Of a DNA stretch of 64,000 nucleotides, positions 23,570-35,300 are shown one piece after another (the first letter of the stretch is position 1; each line of letters begins with the position of its first letter). Under the pieces are notes generated by a model. It ran no database searches. It saw only the letters and a list, made by a program, of their open reading frames with translations, and had not been told where the DNA came from. A program made the translations under genes and the position numbers. Origin of the DNA: Xiphias gladius (taxonomy: Eukaryota; Chordata; Actinopteri; Istiophoriformes; Xiphiidae); assembly GCF_016859285.1 (NCBI RefSeq), contig NC_053418.1, positions 22,933,829-22,997,828 of the forward strand, written 5' to 3'.

Positions 23570-24680
23570 ACAACACTGAAGTTCATTTAATCTTATTGGT
23601 TCTTGAGTTGATCTTTCCACTGCTTGTGTTTTTACCTCCATGCAGATCTTTCTTGGAACTATAAGCTATAGAAATAGGTTTTAGTATGTTGCCAAAGTTC
23701 ATGCTGCTTTAGTCATTGTTACATCGGCTTGATCCACCGTTCGGGTGTCATGCCATTAGTTTGATTTGCATTAATTTTTTTGTTGTACAACTAGGTCAGG
23801 GCTTTGCAGTAACAACCTGCCACACTGAAAGCCATATGGGTAACATTTAGTTCAGATGCTAAGCAAAGCAAGGAATATAACAAGCTGCTGGCTCTCATAC
23901 TATGTGTGCTTCAGGCTTTTCTTGGCTTCCAGACACCTGACTTGCATAACAGTAGTTGCTGTATGAACAACTTTCATGAAAATCACCCTGAGCATTGCAT
24001 CTGGGACCCACGAGTAATATGGATAAGATAATTCTAGGGTGCTTTATATTACAGTAGCAGTCAGCCAGCTGCAGGTACGTTGCACCTTTGAATCTTTCCA
24101 GGATACTCAGTGCTCAGACATTATAAATCTGGACCTTCACCTTACAATAGAAAAACACTTAGATTTTTTCCCCCAGTTTTGTATCACACATAATAATTTG
24201 GGCCTGCACTTCATCAGCCTTCAAGAGGATACATTTTGAGGATTGCTGCTTTGAGATCTATGCCCTGTTATTTTGTAACAACAACACAAATACATAATGA
24301 TCTTAATACCATTGTGAGGAAGTGAAAACACAGTATTGTATTATTAAAGAGATTAGATCTGTTATTTGAACAGATCTGCAGTATATTCTGCCAGGTTAAA
24401 CCATAAATACACTTTCTTCTCATTCAGTTTCTCCTCTGTCATCTTCTGTAGAATAATTAATAACTTTTAACATCACTCCCCAAGTTTAATTTCAGTGTTG
24501 AAAATGTGTGGAGTTAGTGATTTGCTGGCATTTAAAGAATGCTTGTGAGACCTGAAGAAAAGTGGATGGAAAATGTGTTTTGTTTTGAGGGTTCTATATT
24601 CACCTTTAAGTTTGGGCAAGTTAATAGGGCTAGTGAACATAACTAGTCTGTTGAAATGAATAAACAATTATGCACAATCA
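23570..24680 (+). other. rnf10: rnf10 3' UTR
   Basis: Noncoding sequence after the rnf10 stop. An AATAAA at 24,659-24,664 is the likely poly(A) signal, giving a 3' UTR of about 1.1 kb; another lies near 24,912. Which one is used cannot be told from sequence. Confidence 0.5.
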
Positions 24681-24929
24681 AGGAGGTGACTGATTTATTC
24701 TGCAAATAATTAATGCCAATGACATTAAAGGATCAGGTTTGGTAACACCATACTCTGTAAGTCATCAAATTAGGACAGTTGCTGTATTATTGATGCAGTA
24801 TTTTCTTGTTTCCACATGAGGGCAGTCGTGATAAGATTGAGGTCTATAGTGCAATCCATTTATTATAAAGTTATCTCAGCCACTGAACCACTCACTGCCT
24901 GGTTAATTAAATGAATAAAAATTGTGAAT

Positions 24930-25609
24930 GTAGAAGAATTACGTGGGTTTCCTTGTTATGGCAATAGCTCTCTTCATTCAGACAGCCATTAGCCAGAGTC
25001 TTTTTCTCATTTTCGCCTAGAACACGACCAATTGATTCGATATAGATGGGATGGGATAAATCACTTTATCCCATTTTCAGCCTAGTATCAAGCTAAAGAT
25101 GTGTCAAGCTCAACACATTCAGCCCGACATCAGCCCGGAAGTCAGGGTGATTTGCCTATAAAATATATGAGCTGCACCAAGGGCTTATGTTGCCTGCTTT
25201 CCAAAGAAATGCCCAGTAGGTCAAAACTGACTCCTTCGTCAACGTATGCCCCTTTTCCAAAATAGCAGTTTGACCCCGATATTAGTTTAGTTTAGGTTTG
25301 TGCTATAGTTTATGTTGAAAGTACTAACCGGAATAAACGTGTCGTGCTGGCTCACTTGACGGTGGTGTACAGGCTAACCCATCAGGCGGCTTGTTCCGCG
25401 CTGTCTAGTCCAGCTTGTCAACAACACTGCAACCTGAGACGGGATAGCCAGCCAGTTGGCTAGCTAAGTAAACCAGCTAAGTTAGCCGCTCTGCTAGCCC
25501 TTGTATGAACCAACTGTCACGACTCGTAATTCTTCTGCTAAGTTGGCTAAAAATTTCGCGTGCGAAGTTGTTTCTACATGAGAGGAGGCAAAACGGACTT
25601 TCCCATTTG
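24930..25609 (+). promoter_or_regulatory. kiaa1671: Probable kiaa1671 promoter and noncoding first exon
   Basis: After an AT-rich intergenic stretch, the sequence becomes CpG-richer from about 25,320. It ends in a strong donor, ATTTG/GTAAGT, at 25,610. The next same-strand acceptor with a 5' leader is at 29,277, just before the kiaa1671 ATG, so 25,4xx-25,609 is the best candidate untranslated exon 1, with a 3.7 kb first intron. The transcription start is not determined. Confidence 0.45.
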
Positions 25610-28600
25610 GTAAGTTGTCTCCAGTTCGGATCAAACAGCCACCAAAGGACAGGTTCAGCCAGTGTTTCCATTTTGCGAGTTCAGCCTCTTGAGTTGTTAG
25701 CTTACGTTTGCTAGCCAGCAAGCTGTTGATGCGCATATCTTATTTGAAGTCTCCGCAGGTGTTAGACAGCTTGCACTATACGTTTGCTCTGAATGCATCT
25801 TTCTCATTCAATACTTCTGCATAGTTTTGGTGCACAAAATGCACTCCCGTTCTGAGCAGGCCAACTCTTGTCTTTCGCTAAACTGGACCGGGTACTGTCC
25901 ACGATACGAGGTAGTTGTGAGCAGACAGGACAGGATGAAGAAATGACACTTGTTGCCAATTCTACATCGGACCAGACTTAATGTAATGGGAATAGCTATT
26001 TTAGAAAATCACCGAATTAATGAAGCGTAGGTAATTAATAAAAGTTGGCCACTGTTGTAACCTTATTTAGATTTAGGTGAATAACTTCAAATGATCTGTA
26101 TTAACATGCCTTAACTGATTATGTCCACGTAATGTATTTATGTTCCTTTTTGGGGATACGTTTGTACACATTAAATCTAGCCTCCTGGTTAACTGTGGCA
26201 CATTTAAAGCCAATCTTTCCTTAATCTATCCGATCATGTTCTTATTAATACTGATAACGTTTAAGGATACTCAACAAGGCTTTGCATAGAGTCTTCTTGG
26301 ATAACAGCAGACAACCTAAGTTGTAGCTTTAGATATTGTGCTGTTACACTGTGGATTGTAACTTAAAGGTTTGTGGTAGGATATGTGAAAAATCACCTGA
26401 GGAAAACAACTATACTACTTCTTTCAGTTGTTCATATATCAGTTGTGAAGTTGTCTGTTGTCTATGTTAGGAAGTTTCCTTTGTATAACTGGCTGAACCA
26501 GGTTACTGACTTGATATCTTTTGCTAGTGACACTGAGCCTAAACACAGCAAACTGGCTTACCCTATTCCCTACTCTCCTTCTGTAAGTGCCTCCTGCTAA
26601 AAAATCAAATCAAATGTGCCTGGCTTTTGCTACACTTACTTCTTAGAGATTCCTACCAAATGTTTTGACTCTTTACCATATATATGTATGCTGCTAGAAG
26701 AAATACTTCTTCACTGTTGTTATTTGTGGCTCTCAGTAATGAGTTTTGTGTAGGATACTCGTATGACTAAGGCTAGATAAGGCAGACACTTTCCAAATCC
26801 CTGCTGTGCTGCTTGACCCACCATCACAGCGAATGTTTAGCATTCCATCTTGGCGAAGGCGTTTCCTGTCAACATCTAAAGTTCAAGTTTTCAACTTTTC
26901 AATCTCTGTTAGCTGAGCACAAGTCCCTGTGTTTTCTCAGCATCATTCTGTTTCCATTTCTTTCCATTTTCCACATTTGTACTGTAGATTTATGGATTAA
27001 AATCATGAATCCGCAGCTTAATAGTTGGAATTTATCAGTATAACTCATCAGCTGATATACATAATGAGATGCACAGAAAAAGAGTACTAATGTCAAAGCA
27101 TGGTTCACACAGAGTAGGACAGCAAAGCGCCGTGTTTACAGTTTTTATAGCTCCAATATTCTCAGATTGAATTTACAGAAGATATGGCACATAGTATGTG
27201 AGCGATGGCAGGTAAGCAGTGGTCAAGAGCATAATACACATATAACAACAGCAAAAGATAAACATATAGCAGCATTCAGTTAATGATTTTCATCATGCAT
27301 TTTTATGTCTGGACATATGCCACCAGCTCCAATGTATGGGTGTGACTATGTTTACTCAAGTCTGTTAGTGTAAACATTATCATCTCTTTGCTTCTGTACG
27401 GTGGCGTGAGAACGCCGCAGTGAAGAATCGCCAGGACAGCCCCGTAGTAGCTCTGCAGTGATTTGTCTACTACAGCCTTAAGCAAAGCAGTCTTGATGAG
27501 TGAAAAGCTTGTGTGCTTTGTTGACACAAAGTGTGTTCCTCTTAGGCTCCTTCAACTCCTTCCACCTGTTGTGATATGACATCGCTGCTTGGTTTCAACA
27601 AAAGCCTGAGCTGTACAGCAGACGGTTGACATCTGGTCAGGTAAAATATGCTGGGATTATTTGCAGCAGTTTCCTCCAGCATGTCATTTTTCCAAAAGAA
27701 TTGCTGCTGGTCTGCACTGCGAAGTGTCTCAACACAGTAACATGTGGAAAGCATTATCACATGTGAAGAAGGAGCCTGTTAAAGGGCTAACAAGGAAGTA
27801 TTTGAGTTGTAATGTTTACTATCTTCTTTCTCATTATAGAAACATTTGATCAATCTGATTATCATCATTGTGTGTCAAAAGAACTGAGACAGATGAACTC
27901 CGATTATCTCACATTTAGACTGAAGAGTCAGTTTAGGATAAACATATGAACGTTCTTTAGGGGAGGAGCTGAATCTTTAATGGCAATCTGGTGTGACTTT
28001 GCAGTGGAATCCCCCATTCACTGTCAAAGCCTGATTTGCCTGTGTTACAACATGAAAAAGAAAACAAGTACATTGTACAGTTGTCCAACCCCTCCCGAGT
28101 CTCAGGATCCACCTTAAAGGTACACAGTCCTGATCACTGATGCACCATTAATTCAGCTTAGTAGTGCACATTTTACACACAGTAATTTGATAGATTAAAA
28201 TCATTTATAACAAATTAAAAATTAATAATTTTTAAGATAAATTGTTTTCCAATGCCCCAAATTGTAAGTCAAGCAGAGGCAATAATTGTACTGACTCTGG
28301 GCTTCCGCAATATTTTTTATTATATTCATTAGGCTAAAATATATATCACATTATAAAAATACTGAAAATTTTTTTCTGAAAATGAAGCCGCATAGTCGGT
28401 TTGCTATAACACCATATTGTAACACCTCTTCTTGTAGTGCAACTGCCATTAAGACATCTACTAAAAGAGTACGCAAAATATGTAGTTAAACAAATAGCTT
28501 ATGTAAAAATAAAATTTGAACAGATCAGTGAAAAATGTATTGTAACTTGAGTTCACCAACAGCACTGCTGAAAGTGCTTTGTCTGTTATGATGAGTCAAA

Positions 28601-28800
28601 ATGTCTGCTGAAGAAAATACCTTATTTATATCTAATTATAATTCTTTTCATTAATTAAGAAAGATAACAATTAGAAAAGACTTTTGGGGGACGCTTAATG
28701 AATGCTGTGTTGTATCCACAGAATTTTGGTCAAATTAGGGAAAGATAACTCAGCTTCAGTGACCCCAAAAAAAATTTTCAGTTTTCATTTTTAAACACAA
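25610..28800 (+). other. kiaa1671 intron 1, mostly unassigned sequence
   Basis: No exon-like open frame with family resemblance on either strand. AT-rich, with several short open frames that lack coding character. The only recognisable element is the short inverted-repeat element at 28.8 kb listed separately. Confidence 0.5.
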
Positions 28801-28992
28801 TAGGCCTTTTTCACAGCAGATATATTAACTCGTCATAATCGGTACAGACCACGATGACAAGCCATGACAGTGAGCCAGCATGTACAATACCAGGACCCTG
28901 AAACTGAATTATTATTAATCATTAAATTTATTATTCACACATGTGCTTTTCCTGCTATGTCATATCACAATGTCTTCCATGAAAAAGGCCTA
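28801..28992. mobile_element. MITE with TAGGCCTTTTTCA terminal inverted repeats
   Basis: It starts TAGGCCTTTTTCACAGCAGA and ends CCATGAAAAAGGCCTA, giving 13-bp perfect terminal inverted repeats 192 bp apart. The interior has no coding capacity. I recall similar non-autonomous elements in many fish introns (internal words 'gacagtgagc', 'taggaccctgaaac'-like, 'aatgtcttccat'). Superfamily not determined; the target-site duplication is not clear. Confidence 0.75.
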
Positions 28993-29317
28993 TCAGTGTG
29001 AATGTGATGAAAAAAGAGTAATTGAATAATTGTATCATCCTAGCTATCAACACGTGTGCTTTAACCTGCTGGAGTGATCAATAACCTTGTGTAAATATCT
29101 TTCTCTCTCAGGTGTATAATTTTGCTGCAGGGTAAGGCACTCCCAAGACAAAGTCCACAGTAATGGCTAGATAGAGTGAGTGCTGCGAGGCTAATTATGA
29201 GTTGGTTTTGTGGTCTAGTACCACAATAATAAAAATGACCATAAATCAGTTTTGTTTTTTTTTTTTGTTATTCATAGGAGACCTTTTTCTTTTTACTTCA
29301 AGCTGCCCTTGAAGAAG

Positions 29318-32300
29318 ATGGCTGCCCAGGTGGAGGTTCAGACTGGGGAGGTAGGGAGGACAGCGGCGGGAGGACGACTTCACCTGAATCCCCTGACTGA
29401 CTCCAGCAATAAGAGCCTCATTGAGATCCCTTCCATCAACCAGTCCCATATCATCACTCCAGAACCTAACAAACCTGTCCCAGGACCCAAGCCACGGCTC
29501 ACTCCTAAACCTTTTGCTGTGGATAAAAACCCCACCATTAAGCCCATACTTGCCCCAAAGCCCCAAACCAAGCCCCGCCCAGAGTCCACTCGCCTTGCTG
29601 GATACAAACCAGAGCTTCTATGCAGTCCAAAACCACAGCAAGCGGTTGCCACTGTTAAACCCAGGCCAGTGTCAACCAATCCCAACCGTCCTGCTCCTAC
29701 CTCCTTTAAAACATCTACTATGTTGAACACTGGACAAACAACAAAGCCAGTAGTCCAGCCATTTAAACCAGCCCCTCCTCTTGAACCTGAAGACCCCAGC
29801 AAATCCAGTCCTCCTGTGCTAGCGGAGAGGCAGAAGCCTGGTGCATCAAGCTTGGGCTATTCCAAGAGCCTTAGAAAACTCCCAGCTGCAGAGTGGTCTG
29901 GAACCACTAAAAATGAAGACGAAAAGGACAACATGACAGCCAACGAAGGTGAGGTCTCCATTACCAGAGCCAAGTCCATGGGTTTTCTAGTTCAGGTAGG
30001 GCAGGATGAAGAAGAAAAGGAAAAAGCTAAACCTGAGCCAGCTGTGCCACTGAGACCCAAGCCCAGAGGCTCTAGGCCCAGACCTTTATCAGCCATTTTC
30101 CTTGACAGTCCAACCAAGACAGAGGCACCAGTTGCTGCCCCTCGCTGGGCTGGCAGACGACCGCTTTCAGCTGATCTCACATCCAAGTTTGAGTCTATCG
30201 GTCTGTCACTGCACCGTAAAAGTCCTAAGGCAAACACTAAGGAGAACACACCAGAGGAAACAGCACTGCCACAGAAAAGAGAGCAAGAGAAAACCCCTAA
30301 GAGTACCACACCACAAAATACTGATGTCGTAGCTAAGCCTGCCATCTCAGAACAGAGCAACCAAAAGACAGAAGAAATGACTGTGAAAGAGATTGATGAG
30401 GATAAGCGTAGGGTTAGCATCAAGTCACGAATCAGTCTCCTCCTAGATTTGTCCTCCACTCCTGGGACAGGTGCCACAGTCCAAGGGTCAGATCTTAACT
30501 CTCCAGTGCAGCTGGTCCCTCAAAACGAACCACCGGTGGGTGTTAAGCAGCTCATCAAGCAGCTGACAGAGGATACAACACCAACTCAGAGTCCCATCAT
30601 GAAACCGGCACTGAAGCCCCGCCCCTTGCCACTCGACCTAACTAAAAGGTAGGAGCTGTTTATTAATGCTTCCTCGGTTTGCTTTTGTCCCATGTCTCTG
30701 TCCAGGAGTTCCATTGTCATGCATGGCTTTTGTCTTGTGTGATGTATGTTCATCAGGTTTTCATCCAAGAGGTCCCCTGACCTTGGCAGTGTTTCCCTCA
30801 GTGAGACAACAGACCACCATGAGATCAGCAAAGATCCTCAGATGAGGGTAAGAGAGGGACTAAGCTTTTTAGGAACTGGTTTCTTCTATGGCCCTGTTCA
30901 TGCCTGGCATTAATGTGCGTCTCGGGTGATCCAATCACAAGTGGGCAGCTATAAGTACATCAGTTCACACTAGGCATTAAAATGCATCGCTACATGCGTC
31001 TTAAATCTGAGCAATACAGTGTGAACTAGAGGGAAGTTGATAGGATGAGTTTAACTCTGTATTTGCACTCTGAAATACACCTTTGGCAAAAAAAGTGTTT
31101 ACATTTGCTGTGAATCCTTGTCTGCATAGAGAGGAAAATTTCCTAAGAGGAAATGGGGCATTGCAGGAAAAAGATTTGTCACTGCCACACATGTACAAAG
31201 CTGTGAAACTTATGAGAGCCGGCACATTAATCATCCCCTGTGGCTGCAGGTTATGAAACACGGAGAGGAGATCACTGGGAAAAGGTCAACACAGAGAGGC
31301 TTTGATTACCACCTCTGCACCACACCCAATGTTATGAGGCCAACATAGAACAAGGGGATATCGTTTCTACGCTGTCAGTTGTTCCCTCAATCACTTGAAC
31401 TCCCTTGTGTACTGTATTATATCCGGTTTTGTTGTCAAGTCACATTTGCTCTGATGTCTGGTTTTGTAGTAAAAACTGTTCTAGTTCAGAGTTGGTTTTT
31501 AAAGCTATTATTTCTTTCAGATGACTCCATATTTATTGTTACAAAGTGTTTAAATGGTGAAAAAGTTTTAGAGAAAAAGACAATTGTTCAATGACCAAAT
31601 AGACAACAAGTTACAAGCTTGTTGTTATCACTTAACAATTCCCAATATATATATATTTATTTTCTCAGAATGAAGAGTTAGCTCTCACTCCCAGCGACCA
31701 CAGGACATTTGTGGATTTAAAAGATTCACAAGAGCAACTCCAAAACACCCCCACGCCTGAAGGGCCTGAGGCAGGACAGACATTTGGTGCAACTTCCAGT
31801 GGTCCCAGCAGCGAAGTACAGACAGTGCGAGCGTCCTTGTTTGAAAATGTTGTGGAGAGGCACAGTGTGCTGATGGTGGACGAGGGCAAGCCTGTAAACA
31901 AGCCCAAGGATTCACTCAGCAGCCCGTCATTTAAGAGAGGTAACAGTGAGGATGAGGGAACTCTGGTCACTGCCACCTACAAAGAACCTGTATCTCCGTC
32001 AAGTCCTCTGCGAGTGTTGCATGCCTTTGACACAGTGCAGGCAATCGAAGAGAAAAGGGCAGTGAGTGAGAACGTCCCATCAGCTCAGTGGGAGGATAAG
32101 GCCATGACACTACGCTCCAGGCACTCAGAAGGGAGCAGGCCAGTGGCAGAGAGGACTGGTTCAGCCCAAGCAGAGCCAGCTATGGTAGGGACACCAGAAC
32201 AGCAGCCACGATATCTGAGAGTCGGAGCTTTGCAGAAGTGGACTACCACAGGCCTCAACCAAGACGCAGGTATGGAGGAAGGGATGTTGAAGGAATCGCA

Positions 32301-35300
32301 AAGGGAAGGACAAGTGGCCATGGATAAAGACAGACTTAGAGTAGCAGAGCAGGAGGAAGTGGCTGCAGCACCTAAACGTTTGAAAATGCTGCAGCCAGAA
32401 GAACAGCAGAGGGCCAGGGCAACCTACTTTGCTTTGACCGGACAAATACAGGAGCCAGTTTCTCCTGTAGATGCAGGAGCAAACATAGGGGACATGGCTG
32501 TGCCCTTTGATTTCTCTGTGAGGTCTGCACTGGGGGGCTCTCAAGGGATGATTCTTCCAGTTAGGAGGAATCCATCATTGGACGACGCTTTTGGAAAAAC
32601 CTCCCAAGATCAAGTTGAGGAGCTGATGATGAGGAGAGACATGTCATACAAGGAGATTAGATCAGCATCGGATGGACAGACAACAGAGGAAATGATGGAG
32701 GTTGAAAAGAAAAAAGAATTAACAAAGGAGACAGAAAAACACAAAGCAAAAATGAAAGACTTTGAAAGAGAAAAACAGAGACAGCTTGAAATACAGAAAC
32801 AAGCACATTTAGAATTTGCACGAATGAAGGAGAGAGAATTGCAAAGAGAATTTGAAAGGCAAAGACAGAAAGCCTTTGAGAAGGAGAAACAAGAGTTTGA
32901 GAAGAAACAGCGTGCACTGGAAAGGCAGAAACAGATAGAACTCGAAAAACAGAAACTGCAAGAATTGGAGAGAGAGAAACAAAGAGAAATGGAAAGAGAA
33001 AGGCAACGGCAACTTGAGAAAGAAAAACGACGAGAATTGGAGAGACAGAGAGAGAATGAAATGGAGAAACTGCGAGAGCAGGAAAGGGAGAGACAGTGTG
33101 AACAGGAGAGGCAAAGACAAAGGGAGGAAGAGAGGCAGAGAGAGCTGAACAAGGAGAGACAGCTGCTGGAAATCCAAAAGGAGAAACGGAAAATGGAGGA
33201 GTTGGAGAGAATTAAAGAGTTGGAGAGACAGCAGCTCTTACAGTTTCAAAAACAGAAACAGGAAGAAAAGGAGAGGCAGCAGGTAATTGAACTCGAGAAA
33301 CAGCGACTTAGAGAGAAGATGGAGAGAGAGGAGGCAGAGAAAATAAAACTGATGGCACTAGAACAGGAAATGTTAAGACTGAAAGAGCTTGATAAAGAAA
33401 GGGAAAGACAAAAGGAGATGGAGAAGGAGCGTCGTAAAGAGATGGAGAGGGAAAAGCAGAGAGAGCTGGAGAGACAGAGACAACTAGATATTGAGAGGCA
33501 GGAATTAGAAAACCAGAGGCTGAGACAACGAGAACTGGAGAAGGAAAGGCAGAGGAAGGAGGAGTTAGAGAGACTTAAAGAGATGGAGAGAAGACTGCTC
33601 TTGGAGTTTGAAAAGCAAAAGCAAGCAGAGAGGGACAGACAACTAATTTTGGAGCTTGAGAAACGCAGACTTAGGGAGAAGATGGAAAGGGAGGAGGCAG
33701 AGAAAATGAGACAGATAGCCAAACAGCAGGAAGCAGAGAGGCAGCGACTAAAAGAGAAGCTGAAGAAAGAGGAGCAGGAGAGGGCGAGGTTAGAGTCATC
33801 ACCTCTCAGGCCTAAAGTGGTGGATCTGGACTCTGTACTCCGAAATGACCCGTTTTCCAAAGCTCCTTCTCAGCGCAGTGACCCTGCAACACGATGGAAG
33901 GAGCCATCTCCCAGAACCGAAGAGTCTTACAAACCTGCCATCCTTGACATCGACACTTTCACATCCCAAATCCAGCTCTCCCCCAGTAAAGACTTCTTTC
34001 CTGTTTCTAGCATTCAGGGAGTAGATGCCGGGTTTGGGTCTAGGTTACAGCCTACACCTGAGAGAGATGTTAGCTGGAAGGTGCCACCACAGACTTTAGT
34101 AGGCTTCTCAAGCCCAGTATGGACAACGTCTCCTCAGGACCCATGGGAGCTGCAGCCTGTTGAGATGTCTGTGGACAAACCTGTGGCTGAATCCAGAAAA
34201 CATTCCAACAAACTCAACCCAGAGCAACTCCTCCTCAGGCAGGAGGAACAACTCCTGGCTCCACAGAGGCACTGGTCTGCCCTGCTGGATGAGCCGCTTC
34301 ACTTGGTCCCTTTTCCCGGCACAGACACCAAAACTAGTAGCTCTCCTGGTGGAGTTTACAGCAGCCCTCCTGCAGAGCAGGTCTGGTACCCCAGAGAGCC
34401 ACAGCCTCAAGACATCAGGGCTGAAGTCTGGAGCCACAGGAGATCAGAGGGATCCCAGGTGAGTCAGAGTGATCCATGAAATACTAATACTACTTTAAAG
34501 AGTTATGGTGTGCTGAAATCAGTTTGTTTGTTTTTTTAATAGAAATCAGCCACCAAGTTGACAATTTAAAGGGGAGGGGAATCAAAAGGGTAGATTATGA
34601 CACAGTACAATCAACATACAGACATACAGTTACAGGTTACTTTACGATACACAATATATCACAAACAATTTATTATAGATATCTCTTAAGTAATGCCTAG
34701 AGATATCTGTAATAAAAAGCTATGCACTGTATATGCCATAGCATGTTTGATACAAATAGGTTGTAAGTAATCATAATATTTTTGTAAAAGAAAAGTCCAT
34801 TAATCTATGCTTATTCATTGTTAGTTAAGCCGTACCGGTGTTCCTTTGAGGACTGTGCTATATGTGTGTGTGTCTGTAGAGCTAGTAGAAGAGTGACCAT
34901 GTGCACGCATACTGTACCTCTTCCAGTTGCTCCAGATTATTTTGCTATAATTATGTGTAATATATATTCCACCAGTTAAAAATTAGGCATCCAACTTACT
35001 GTTACACTATGTATCAAGATTGTTGAGAAAATAAACCCATCGGCAACAAACTAGTACCTGAAAAAAAAGTAAAAAAAACTTTAATGTAGTTCTGAGTGGG
35101 GTCAATCAAAATGATCCTTTGTTATATAAATATCTCTCTCAGATTCACACTACACTATAGCATGATATTAGGTGAAGCAGATGAGGAGTTTACTTTGATC
35201 CCTTTGTGTTGTTAGGAGTTGAACAGGATGCGGTCTCGCAGTGTGTCACGGAGATCAGCTCCTTCAAGCAGTGCCGTGGAGGGAAGCCTTTCCAGGATGA

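Noticed and set aside
29380-29802. 140-codon minus-strand open frame
   Set aside because: Antisense of the Pro/Lys-rich first coding exon of kiaa1671; composition artefact.
32610-33860. Long Ser/Leu/Cys-rich open frames on the minus strand (180 and 204 codons)
   Set aside because: They mirror the GA-rich coding strand of the kiaa1671 helix; the AG-rich repeat removes stops on the opposite strand. No splice or family support.
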